Origin: Mallotus nudiflorus
Lineage: Eukaryota; Streptophyta; Magnoliopsida; Malpighiales; Euphorbiaceae
Direction: 5' to 3'
Assembly (NCBI GenBank): GCA_947683625.1
Contig: CANTUR010000340.1
Coordinates: forward strand, 1,302,001 to 1,366,000
DNA: 64,000 nt
Shown here: piece by piece, positions 23,066 through 33,862 of the stretch
How positions within the stretch are numbered: the first letter of the stretch is position 1
How the letters are laid out: the number at the start of each line of letters is the position of its first letter
The notes under the pieces: model-generated
Databases searched by the model: none
What the model saw: the letters and a program-made list of their open reading frames with translations, nothing else
Told to the model about the DNA's origin: nothing
Position numbers and translations under genes: made by a program

Positions 23066-24178
23066 ACAAGGGTTAGTCTCCACACACATGCAATCACATA
23101 AGGCAATTATATATTTAATTCATAATAAGGAAATTAAAATAGCTAAAATAATTAAACAAATAAACAAACAATGATGCTAATGATAATGCATGATGCAAGA
23201 ATTTGAAATTTAGGGTATTTTGGTATAAAATTACCATTTTTGTCATGGAATAAAATGCAAATAAAATATTTAAAGTGATAAAAGTACTTTTCCCACCATA
23301 AAAATATTAACTTTATGATAAAAATAGTAAATTTATCTAAAAAGGCATGAAAATAACAAAAATAATGAAAATAGCCAAAATCCAAATAAAAGTGAAGAAA
23401 ATGCATAATTAAAATAACAAAAGTGATAGAGATGTCATTCTTACCATAAAAATATTGACTTTATGATAAAAATCATAAATTTATCAACAAAAGAGGTAAA
23501 AACTGCAAAAATGATAAAAATAACAAAAATACAAATAAAATAATAATAAAGTGCAGGATTTAAGCATTAAAAATGAAAAAAAAAGAGTCATTTTTACCAT
23601 AAAACATTAACTTTATAATAAAATGACAATTTTATCAATAAGAGGCAACAAGATAGCAAAAATAGTAACAATGCAATAAAAATGATAAAAAAATAAAATA
23701 AAAGTGCAAGAAAATAAGTAAATATGCATAATAAAATTATAGAGGTTATAAAAATATAATTTTCACCATAAAGATGTAAGCATTATGATGGACATAATAT
23801 ATTTACCATAAATGATGCAAAATCAATAAAAATAAGGAAAATAACACTAAAAATAATAAAAAATATAGAAATATTAATAAAAGTAAATAAAAATGAAAAA
23901 ATGAGAATATTAAAATGATAAAGGTAACATCTTTACCATAAAAACATGAACTTTATGATAAAAATGCCAACTTTGCCACAAATGGCAAAAATGCAACAAA
24001 ATGAGAAAAATATAAGGAAAATAATAAAAATTGTTGGAATAATATAAATAAGTAAAAATGGCTGAAATAAATAAAAAATGTGATAAAGTTAGCATTTTTT
24101 ACTATAAAAACATAAAATTTGTGATAAAAGGGCCAACTTTGCCAAAATGGTAAAAATGCAATTAAAATAGGTGTCAAG
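23066..24178 (-). repeat. 3' LTR part of element F, with 150-170 bp tandem array
   Basis: It runs from the junction with C to about 24178, where the minus strand reads GACACCTATTTTAATTGC, similar to the GCACC-ATTTT LTR starts of A, E and G. Six copies of a unit marked by ACCATAAAAATATTAACTTT recur at about 23294, 23441, 23598, 23764, 23934 and 24098 (147-170 base steps). The open frames here come from this A-rich array. Confidence 0.65.
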
Positions 24179-24179
24179 C

Positions 24180-24660
24180 GCCAGTTTCAAAGAAACCAAA
24201 ATGCATGTAAAATATTTTGGAGTGCAATGTAACCTTTTTTAAGCTACAAAGCGGGGTGCACTATATAGCTCTATGGTCTTCAAGCACTAGGTTTCAAAGA
24301 AACCAAAATGCATGTGAAATCTTTTGGGGTGCCATGTAACCTTTATCAAGCTACAAAGTAGGATGCACTGTATAGCCATATGGGCTTCGATCTCCAAGTT
24401 TTGAAGAAACCAAACTGCATGTTAAACCAAAATATCATGACTTTAATTTTCAAAAACCAAGATGCATGTGAAATTAAAATGCTATGATTTTTATTCTCAA
24501 AAACTACGATGTGTGTAAAACCAAAATGTTGTGATTTTGAGTTTCAAAAACTATAATGTATGTAAAACCAAAATATCATGATTTTGATTTTCAAAAACTA
24601 TGTATGTGAAACCAAAATGGAATGATTTTGATTTTAAAAAACCATAATGTATGTAAGTTA
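24180..24660 (-). repeat. Tandem repeats next to the 3' LTR of element F
   Basis: A 113-bp unit (CAAGC..TTTCAAAGAAACC..GGGGTGCACTATATAG) occurs about 2.5 times at 24175-24410. Shorter units of about 60 bp (TTTTCAAAAACTA..ATGTATGTAAAACC) follow to 24660. Placement just inside the LTR matches the repeats of A, T and G. Confidence 0.65.
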
Positions 24661-25137
24661 CGTTTGTGCTTCTTATTGATTTGCTTGTACTGATGAGGAG
24701 TACGTACCATGGACTTCACATTTCTCTTAGCTATGATCATCTCATTTTGATGTGACCTTTATTGTTGCCCCAAGGTTTGACTAGTGACTCTTTTACCAAA
24801 GATGTTTTTTTATTATCGAGTGAAGAGCAAGTGCTCCTTTATGATCATAAGGAAATTCAACAAATGAGGTCATTGAGAACTATGACGTATAAAGCAATGC
24901 TTTATATTATATCATTCCATTTAGAGGTAAATGCCTTGATCACACTTCTTTCTCTTTTTAGGCATTTCCTGTCTTCTATCACTCAGCGTGAATGCTGTCA
25001 AAGAGTTACTCTTAATTAAAATTTGAGCAACGAAGAAGATTGAGTATGATCGTTATTTTTTTCATTCTCTCTATCTTCTATTTTTTTCTTTTTTCTTTTT
25101 TCTCTTTTCTCTTTTTTTCTTCCCTTTTTTCTCTTCT

Positions 25138-25177
<40 letters not shown>

Positions 25178-25782
25178 CTCTCTTTTTCATTTAAACCTCT
25201 TTCAAGGTCTTATAATAATCTTAGGCAACTTGTATATATTAGTTCCCAATGACTTTTCTTTTAGTGGATTTTCTATCTTTCATGAGGTTGTTAAGCATTA
25301 GGTTGATTAACATTTAAGAATCCAGGCTCCGAGTTACCAATCAAAGTTAAGAGACTTAAAAATTTCATTAAAGTAAAATGGTTGCTATCGGGGTTGACCA
25401 ATCCATCCTTATCGCATGCTCTTTTCTAAGTATGAATGCATGGGTGGACCTAGAAATTTTAAAACATGATGATATAAAAGACTTCCCTGATGTCTTTTGG
25501 ACTTACAGAGTCATTATTGAGATTCTCTTATGAGTTCTTAGCCTTTGGAGATGTCCTAGCTCGATGTTTAGATGTTTAGGTCTTGAAAATGTCCCTTGGG
25601 GCTTTCTGGGGCTTTGGGAGGTTAAAATACGTGTTTTGAGAGCATTGGTGGGCCTAGAATAGCTTTGTAGGTTGAACCAATATAGGTGGATCCATGAACC
25701 CATGAACGTAGGTTTGTGATCCAATGAGTTTGGGATCTAACTTAAGCACATGGCTTCATGGTGGTCTTATAGAGCCAGGGCC
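24661..25782. other. Noncoding part of element F with a CT-rich tract
   Basis: No gene is recognised. At 25080-25190 the plus strand is almost pure C and T, including a (CT)n run at about 25141-25172. The rest upstream of 25783 would be the promoter side of the plus-strand PMD gene. Confidence 0.5.
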
Positions 25783-25790
25783 TATAAAAG
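25783..25790 (+). promoter_or_regulatory. TATA box of the antisense PMD gene in element F
   Basis: TATAAAAG at 25783-25790 sits inside CCTATAAAAGGCC, followed by a C/T-rich leader. The first conserved PMD-type coding lies about 130 bases downstream. GC-rich flanks make this less likely to be a chance AT match. Confidence 0.5.
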
Positions 25791-25910
25791 GCCTCTTTTT
25801 ATCCTTTCTCTTCATTTTTATACTCCTTTTCCCTCTCTTCTCCTTTAGAACTCTCTGAACTTTTAGGACTTCTTTATATATATGCCCATATAAGCAGGTG
25901 GTGATGATGC

Positions 25911-28441
25911 TTTCGGGGATGTGCCCTCGGATCTTATAGTCAACCTAGATGATCTAGCTTTTGAGGTTCCAAAGGGTTAGGCAGTGGGTGGCACTGCTCA
26001 TCAGAAGCCTATGCTAGCTCATTGCATGAGACATGAAATGACTAAGGGCCATGAGATTCCTATGGTCTCAAACTTGAGGGAGCATGATTGGATGCTTCAT
26101 CACCAATGGGTTAGTATCTCAATTTTTTTTAAATAAGAGATGGATGCTAGGAATTTAACATGTTGTCTAAATGATGCTTCCCTTGTTAGGATTGCTTGTT
26201 TAATATGTCTTGATATGCTTTAGGTTCCCTCTATTATGTCTTTAAACACTATAGACTCCCTTAAGCTGCATGCCAAAACTTTGTTACTTAGCTTTCACTA
26301 TAGATATGTCAATATTGATTAAAGCAATGGTCAGTGTTTACTATTGTAGATAGGGAATCTAAATGAGAATTTAATTTTTATCAACTTCATTTTTAGAATG
26401 TCATGATTTCATTGGTGCTTCTCGATAGCTTTACTAGAGCTAAGAGGCTCTACCAGGGGTTACCTCGAGAGGTTTAAGATTGGGTGTGTGGCCTTAATTT
26501 CTATGGATTATTGGAGGGTCCTAAGAGGTTATGGAGTTGACAGGTTGCAATGACTGCTCTGATTGAGAGGTGGTCAGATTACATACATGCCTTCCACTTC
26601 CAGTTCAGGGAGATGACAATCGCGCCCCTTGATTTTACTGCTATCATGGGGTTTTCATTCTCTAGTCAATAAATTCCTTTTAAGATTCTAGAGGACCCTA
26701 CTGGGCTATGCCATAATCTACTAGGCTGTGGGCCTATGATAGGATTAAGAGGGGTGCTTTATGCTTCATTTTTTACTTGATGAGCACTATAGTGTTCACC
26801 AATGTGAATAACACTGTTGGTTTATGGTTGCTTCCTCTTCTCTACCTTGATGCCATGAGGATTATGACTAGGGTTCTATCATTTATGGCCTTCTTCTCTA
26901 TGGTCTTAATGATGCATGTAGGGATAGGTCCAAGATTTATAGTGTGTCATTGGTAGTTGATGTGAGTAGTTTCTAATGCTTTATTATCCTTTTATTCTTG
27001 ACATGAGTTTGATATTTGTGACATGGATTCTCTTATAGATTTGGGCCTTCGAGTTTTATATCCTGACCCCTCTTAGTATAGCTATTAGGCTGAAAGAGGA
27101 ATTTTGGCACTTTCCTATTTGGACTGTGTAGAATTGGAAGGGTGCTGTATAGACCTTGGAGGTGGCCTGTGCCTCCTCAGCGAAGTTGACATTTAATCAG
27201 GTAGGGCATTTCTTTCTACTTTTTCTATTTTGCACTGCTGTGTTCTATTTCTGATTGCTATTTCCAATTATAGATACATCTTTAGTGGTAGTGGGAAGGC
27301 TACCTTATAGCTTTCTCATCGGTAGTGCAAGGAGCTATGGAGATCATTGGCCAGCGGATCATGTTCGTGACTTTTCTTCATCATGCTTGGTACCTTAGTA
27401 AGTGTGTAGTGAGTTAGTTCTTAGTACCTACTATCCATCGCATCCCTTATTTTCCTCCCCTTAATATGTTCTGGGGAAGGATATAATGGGCCACATGTTG
27501 GAGGAGGCACTAATTGGGACTAATCACTAACTGCACTTAGAGCCCAAGGGCGTCTCTTACTTGGAGAGTCCCATTCCTCATCTAATTGATAGTGTTGCAA
27601 GAGGTCAAGCTCCTCTTACTCCACTTGCTGATTCTTCTTCCACTTTTGCTCATCGGGAATGTCTCATTCTTTGTTTACTAATTCTTCACACTGGCCATTA
27701 TTATTATTCTTTTTATTCTGAACTTCTCTTTCTATATTTAGCAGCGTCGTTCGAAGATAGCTCAAGGCATAGGTGCTACGGAGAGCTCTAATGGGATAAA
27801 GGCAACTAGTGTTACTACCGGTGTCCCTCTTAAGGCTGCTTATATGGTTTTTGGAATTATTGTACTAACTCTACTTCCAGTGGTTAAATGGTATAGCCTC
27901 TAAGGTAGAGTGGTGACCCACGTAGTTTCAACATCCATGGAGCTTATGGCCTTTGTCATGGAGAACGCTACATATATGAGTTTTCATCCTTATTGCTTTA
28001 TTACTTTCTATTTGCTATCATTGACTAATTTCATCTATAGGTTCCTCTTGAGATGGCTAATTATTGGTATCAGTGTGCTTCAGGCTTAATGGATTACGAT
28101 GTTCACTATTTTGTGGAGACTCATGTGAGTTCTTCTTCACTTCTTCTTACACCTATTTAGATATTTAATAATGTGAAGATGAATGAATGCATGTGTGCTA
28201 ATGCATGTGTATTTTGATGCATCATGAGCATATGACATTGATGCAAGATTGCGATGAGGGTATTCATTAGTAGGAGGTGACTTATCAGTAAGAAGTTTCT
28301 TACTACTGGAGCAAGATTCAGTGACTATGCACTGAGTTAGAGGAGTTGAGGGTATATTGCAAAGGGCCTAGCATGAGTGGCCCTATAGGTGAGGTTGATG
28401 TCGATGATGATGACAATGATGAGGATGGGGATGAGTCTTGA
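25911..28441 (+). pseudogene. Plant mobile domain (PMD-like) gene antisense to element F, multi-exon remnant
   Basis: A first coding block (25911-26109) reads through DDAFGDVPSDL and ends in LREHDWMLHHQW. After a candidate intron, TTTTTAG at about 26397 opens an exon with the core motif ALIERWSDYIHAFHF and FREMTIAPLDFTAIMG, the hallmark of plant mobile domain proteins (PF10536 family). CTCTTATAG|ATTTGGGCC at about 27038 opens another exon ending FNQ|GTAGGG near 27200, and CAATTATAG opens one near 27271. The tail near 28370-28441 is acidic (DVDDDDNDEDGDES, stop). Stops in place of Gln and Trp are frequent. PMD genes carried by Ty3/Gypsy elements are known; the role here is unknown. Confidence 0.7.
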
Positions 28442-28866
28442 TCTCCCTTATTTCCCTTTTCTCTTTTTTTCTTTCTGTACTGAGGACGATTCTTTTGGAT
28501 ACCGATTGTATTTTTATGATGATTTGGATGCTTTCTAGTTCTTCTGTGCTTTACTCTATTTTGATTGTTGCTTCATTATAATAAATACACAAGAAAATGA
28601 AACATTACATCATATAAAGATATGAACTCTAAGATATAAATCTTCTTATGTATATGAAAAATATTGATTCAGACATTTACTTCTCATCATGGGCAATTAT
28701 AATAATTCTCCTCATTTATTCTAAGTGGCATTTGTTATGGGCATGATTGCATATTGAATACATTAAAATGATGGTATCATTATCCTTAATTAGCCTTTCT
28801 ATTTTTTTTATCATTTTTTCTTCTTCTTTTCATCATTCCGTCATCATTATTATCATTCCCTAATTA
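28442..28866. other. Gap between PMD gene and gag remnant of element F, no gene seen
   Basis: AT-rich sequence with T runs. In an autonomous relative, pol would lie between gag and the antisense gene; only about 425 bases separate them here, and no pol motif is visible. Confidence 0.5.
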
Positions 28867-30430
28867 CTATTCATGTTCATAGTCATTCTTAAGGGTAACA
28901 TCTTTTGGAATATGTAATATGCAGGAGCTTTCCTCCATGCCCATGTTAAATGATTCAATGTTAATGGAATGGATGTTAAAGATGCTCATGTAAGATTCAA
29001 TGAAATGCTCATAATTATCATAAAACACATCATATAAATAAGTAAAGTTCAAATATCACCACATTTAATTTATAGTTTGATACATCAAAAGACTTGAATA
29101 GACCAATAATACAAGCAGTATTAATGATGGATTCATTATCAAATAAGGTATTATCTACGCTGGTCTTGATGAGAACAACAATGTAGCTAGTGGTTCCATC
29201 TTGAGGTCAAGCTTGCCAAGGGGTTGTTTTAATTGGTCATGTTCTTCTTTCTCCTTTTCTAGTTCTTTTCCATTTTATCCTTAGATTCAAGCACATGTTT
29301 ATAGTTAGAATGATCCATTTCATCAGTACTCAGGTTATAGGTAAGGCTCAAGAAACTTGCTTCTAGTGCCACCAAGGGTTCTTTTCCTCTTCTTTTTGGT
29401 TTTTCTATTTCTTTATTGAAAACATATTGGATAGAACTTTCCATGAAAGCTTCGCAGAGCCCTGGAGAGATGGTGTATGATGCAGGCATGTTCGAGCAGT
29501 TAGGAAAAAAGCTAGTTTTAACATTGGGTTACTTTTCTAGATTTTCGATTTTGCCAAAATCTATAAAATCTTGGATCCACTTTAAGGTATAACAATTATT
29601 AGTTATGTGACCTGACACTTAGTGGAGCAATAGTAGAGGTTGGGGGGGGTTGATATGTGCTGGTAAGGGTTTGGGTAAGACTTTTAGTTCAAGAGGTCTC
29701 AAAAGGTTTTTATGTTGCAGTTCTTGGGAGATTTTATAAGGAGGTCGATCAAACTTTAAAAAATTTCTAGGGCAATCAGTTGTAGGTGACTTTGGAAATT
29801 TTGGATGATCAAGGTTTTTCTAACTCTAGTTATCAATTTTCTAATGCATCTTTCCAATCTTGAGGCAATAGGGTTGATTGGGGTATTCTTGTGAGGGCTT
29901 GTTTATGAGTGTAGAGAGTTGATTAAAACCTTTAATCAGGGTCTCAATATTTTCCTTCACTTAGGCTTTAAGCTGGATGATCTTGTAAGCCTATTTAGGT
30001 TCTTACTTAGAAAGGGACTAGAGAAACTTTACTTTAGAAAGTTCACAATTGCCTTATGCATCCCCCTATATGCTCATGTTTTTTTTTACTCTTGTTCATC
30101 TCAAAATTAGTGGTACCGATTGCCTCCTTGCCATTACTTTTTAAGAGAATTACCTCATCCATGTCTTTTAAAGTTTGATCAAAGGCATCCTTTACTTCAA
30201 TCTTAAGGATAGCCTTGATTTCAACTTGAAGGATGTTAGTCAAACTGCTATTAACCATAAATTGTTTGACATGCTCTTTGAGTAGATCCTTAATGCTTTG
30301 ACTCCTAGACTGTTCAACTATTTTGATGCTTAACTATTGCTATCCTTTATTAAAAGATTTTGAGAGACTATCCAAGCTTGCAAGACTTTTAAGGAGCTAT
30401 GTTTTTACACAACCATGCATATTAGGATGA
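28867..30430 (-). pseudogene. gag remnant of element F
   Basis: Minus-strand pieces include a helix-rich stretch (IKDLLKEHVKQF, then LKIEVKDAFDQTLKDMDEV, about 30300-30100), and a degenerate zinc-knuckle-like segment GHITNNCYTLKWIQDFIDF near 29560-29630, comparable to GHSTNTCIRLKHEIQNLID in element E. A later piece (29489-29259) ends in a Lys/Glu-rich tail. Frameshifts separate all pieces and the central gag domain is not clearly recognisable. The knuckle context identifies it as a Tat-type gag. Confidence 0.5.
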
Positions 30431-31781
30431 TGCATGCATGCATGATGTGATAAGTTTTATAAAAAAGAAGGGTTATTATGTATGTATGGTGTGATAGTTG
30501 TAATTCTACTAATGTGATGATGCAAGATGGCTATAAAAAGATCATTGATTAGTTCATGATAAAATGCCACCTAGATGTATGTATGTATGCATGGGAAAAA
30601 GAAAGGAAAAATAAAATGAATAAACAAGATTAGTATAAAACCTACAAAACAAATAAACCAAATGTAAGCAATATCTCCTTCCAACCTTATCACTCCATGT
30701 AGTAGAGAATTCTATCCTAGGTAGGTTTTTAAAGCATAGCCATCAGAGGGCTATGGTTTTACTCTCGGACTAGGCCATTTCCATTCATGATGATCAGATT
30801 TAAGAGGTAAACTATAGAGCAATACCCAAATGTACTTGAGGGAATTGCACAATGTTAATGAAAGGCCCAATTTTTTAGGTCTTAAATGGTGCCTATAGCT
30901 CATGAGCACCCACGAGCATACAGACTATAGTCAATATAAGGGATTCAAATTCATGTTCCTTTCATCAACACTTAGTGTGTTTATTAAGAGACATAAAGGT
31001 TTCGTTCGATAATTTATAATTTGATTCTGCTAGTATGAGTGTCCACAATCTAGTTAAATTCTTAATTCATCCACTTGATCTGATAGGGACAAATGGATGA
31101 CTTCCATAAGTTCTATAATTAAAAGTTGTCGTTATTTATCGGTCCTTGCAGATTATCCAAACTGAGGTGTATAATTCTTATCATTCCTTATGCATTGGGC
31201 ATATATAAGGTAAACAAGGATCACACAAGTTTAAGCATGGACATTCTATGAAGACTGACATAATGACAGCAAATGGTGGCAGACACTAAAGATTTCATAT
31301 CATTTGTGAGTATTAGGTAAAATGGACAACATCAAGAAAGGATAGCATGCAAGAGGTAGGTAGGATCCTATAGGAGATTTGTACTAATTTATTTATATGA
31401 GTTGTGTTGGGCTTACAACTAAGGCTCCTTTAGCAAGAATGCTCCCATATCACTAGGGTTACAAACTCTAATATAAGAGACTAGCATTCTTTTACCACTT
31501 GAGAAAAATTGTACTCCATTTTGGACTTAGGAGTTGGGCTATGTCACCTTAAGTCCTATAACTATTTTTAATCGAATAAAGGCTAAAGGTGATAATACCT
31601 ATCTTCATCACCCTGTGACTCGAGTGGAATCATGGTGGCAATGTCATTCAATATTATCGAGGGTTTAGGGACCATGGTTCATGTGGTGAGTGTGATAATA
31701 TGTAATTATGCTATGTAAGGGTGAATAAACAAGTTATACATAATAATAAAAATTCTTTCATTTATACCCCTCGAATCAAAA
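30431..31781 (-). other. Leader of element F, no gene seen
   Basis: This lies between primer site and gag on the minus strand. It contains GCATGCATG words at 30430-30450 like the leaders of A, E and G, and no recognisable coding sequence. Confidence 0.5.
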
Positions 31782-31799
31782 GTCCCAATGGAGTCACCA
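31782..31799 (-). other. Primer binding site of element F, tRNA-Arg type
   Basis: The minus strand reads TGGTGACTCCATTGGGAC, close to the tRNA-Arg-complementary site of element A with G-to-A and C-to-T differences. It fixes the orientation of F and the end of its 5' LTR. Confidence 0.7.
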
Positions 31800-32678
31800 A
31801 AAACCTATGATCATTAGTCATAATGATCATGAAGGATTAGTTTGCATTTATAGCATCGGGGTACATAAAGCTAAATGGCGACCATCTACTGGATTTCCAT
31901 TTATTATTGTTCATTAGAGGACCTACCTTATTAGGCCACGTAGATTTGGAGTCACCACCCAACTTGAATTGGGAAGAAGTGAAAAATCACTTCCATAACT
32001 ATAGAATTTGGGTTCATAGGTTAGGAGTTACTTATCTTGTTTCTTACCATATATATTGCTTATTTATTCACTACTTCACCCTAGTTTTGGTTTTATGATG
32101 CATTATTACTACACTTGGTCATTAGTCAATTTGAATTGGAAATAAAGTGTAGGATAATTGAATTAATGAGCATTCATCATAAAATAGGAAAATAAACAAA
32201 CATTCACCAAAGCAAGTAATAGGCAAACAAGTAGCACGTAACACATAGCACACAAGCATGCAATAAATAATCAAATAAAAAAGCAAATAAGTAAAACAAA
32301 AATAGGGAAAGGGATTAAGGATTACAACCCTTGGAAAGCCTTTTCTAATAAGTACATCTAAAATGAAAAATAAAAAGGGAATCAGGATTAATGATTATAT
32401 TGCCTTAGGTAAATTCCTATTCTATTAATTACATAAAAATAGAAAATAAAAACCTATTCTAATAAACTTGCAAAACAAGGGTTAGTCTCCACACACATGC
32501 AAGCACATAAGGAAATTATAAATATAGTTCATAATAAAGAAATTAAATAGCTAAAATAATTAAACAAATAAACAAACAAGGATGCTAATGAGAATGGATG
32601 ATGCAAGGATTTGAAATTCGGGGTATTTTAATATAAAATTACCATTTTTATTATGGAATAAAATGCAAATAAAATTTT
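31800..32678 (-). repeat. 5' LTR part of element F (interrupted by D)
   Basis: It shares GGGAAAGGGATTAAGGATTA in reverse with the A LTR (GTAATCCTTAATCCC near 13340), and a primer-site-like decoy at 31948-31957. It is cut at 32678 by element D. Together with the 3' copy, the full LTR would be about 1.8 kb. Confidence 0.65.
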
Positions 32679-32937
32679 TGACTATTTGCATGATAAAATT
32701 CCTAATTTTGGACTTTTACAAATAATTTAGATTCTAATGATTTCATTTAAGTATGTAGGAAGTTGATCAAGTATCAAAATTAATTGTTTAATGAGTAGAG
32801 ATAAGAAATAATCCTCAAAAGAGTATTAATATGAATTTCAATGAATTATCTCAACCTATGCATGTCATTAATCTTTAAGGAGAAATTATATACTAAAAAT
32901 ATACCAAATTGGACTTACAGTGATCCCCTCAAGAATG

Positions 32938-33140
32938 CCTCATGAGCTAAGTCTCTACACTGCATGTCTGAGCAATTTTTGCTGAAAGAGGCAGTGCTCC
33001 TCATGAGCTACCCTTATGATCAAGAGGAGCAGGGTTCAACTTATGAGGGTAGTAAAGATAGACTCTAATGGCAATTTAAAATGCAACAGCTAGCAAACTT
33101 TCTCCTCATAATTCAAGGTTTGCTCATTATGATCGTGAGC
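32938..33140. repeat. Palindromic word cluster in LTR of element D
   Basis: CTCATGAGCT occurs at about 32939 and 33000, 60 bases apart, with related words such as GAGGAGC, CTTATGAGGG and GCTCATTATGATCGTGAGC (about 33122-33140). It starts about 260 bases inside the LTR and ends about 100 bases upstream of the TATA box. Sireviruses are known to carry palindromic repeats in their LTRs. Confidence 0.65.
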
Positions 33141-33240
33141 GACATTTTGACAAAAATAAGTCCAAGATGATTCAAAAATCAACAAGAGATGTTAGAGACA
33201 TAATCAATGAATCCAATAGCCATAATCTAAGTTATTTATC

Positions 33241-33250
33241 TATATAAATA
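33241..33250 (+). promoter_or_regulatory. TATA box in LTR of element D
   Basis: TATATAAATA followed by GCTCTTGGAG lies about 560 bases into the LTR, a normal U3/R position. Sequence context is not a simple A/T run. Confidence 0.5.
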
Positions 33251-33813
33251 GCTCTTGGAGTTCAATTGATGGTTTAAAAAAAAGAAACTTGTTTATTCAT
33301 TATACTCTTTTAAGCATTCAATTTAGCTTTCAAAACTCTCTTCAAATTCATTTTATATTTGTATAACTCTTATGAGAGTTAGTGAGTGTTAGAATAGATA
33401 TTCTTATTATTCTATTTTTAGGGTTTAGAAAATGATAAGTGAGATTCTATTCTAAAGGAATTGGTTTAAGTGTTTAGCTATAAAAACACTTAGGAATTTG
33501 GTTTTAGTGTGATTCTTGAAAACACTTGTGAATTGGTTTCAAGTGAGCCTTTGAAAACTCAAGTTGTAAGGCTAAAGGAATGAGCCTTAAACTCTTGTGT
33601 AATCTCAATCTTATGAATAAGATTGTGGGAATTAAAAATCCTAACTTGGGGGTAAGTTAGGTGGAGACATAAGATAGTTAAGAATCCAAACTCTTTAAAT
33701 TCTTATGTTCATCATTCTTCTTTCTCAACATTCTTTCAATTCTTGTAAAGAATTCTTTTAATTTTTATTTATTGTTCATTTTCCTTATTCCCCCCCTCTA
33801 AGACATTTTTATT

Positions 33814-33825
33814 TAGTATTAGAGC
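33814..33825 (+). other. Primer binding site of element D
   Basis: TAGTATTAGAGC differs from the usual Copia site TGGTATCAGAGC by one G-to-A and one C-to-T change, both of the deamination type. It lies 38 bases before the gag ATG. Confidence 0.7.
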
Positions 33826-33862
33826 TTGACTTTTAGGAACTTAATTGCTAGAATATAAGATC

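Larger units (their letters stand above)
23066..32678 (-). mobile_element. Tat-like Ty3/Gypsy element F with antisense plant-mobile-domain gene, no pol seen
   Basis: About 200 bases at 23066-23265 and 32472-32675 are the same sequence, showing two LTR copies of one minus-strand element. Read on the minus strand it has a 5' LTR part (32678-31800), tRNA-Arg-type primer site, a leader, gag remnants (about 30430-28867), then a gene on the opposite strand (25911-28441), tandem repeats and a 3' LTR part (24178-23066). No reverse transcriptase or integrase motif is visible. Copia elements C and D each interrupt one LTR. Confidence 0.7.
32679..33811 (+). repeat. 5' LTR of element D
   Basis: It begins TGACTATTTGC where homology between the two F LTR copies ends, and stops just before the primer site. 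It contains a palindromic word cluster (32938-33140) and TATATAAATA at 33241-33250. Its U5 end shares an inverted CCTAACTT/AAGTTAGG block with element C. The 5' edge is uncertain by about 10 bases. Confidence 0.65.

Noticed and set aside
23152..24177. Several Phe/Tyr/His-rich minus-strand frames
   Set aside because: They reflect the A-rich 150-170 bp tandem array in the F LTR.
25040..25252. Open frame over the CT-rich tract
   Set aside because: Low-complexity Ser/Leu/Phe translation of a (CT)n region.
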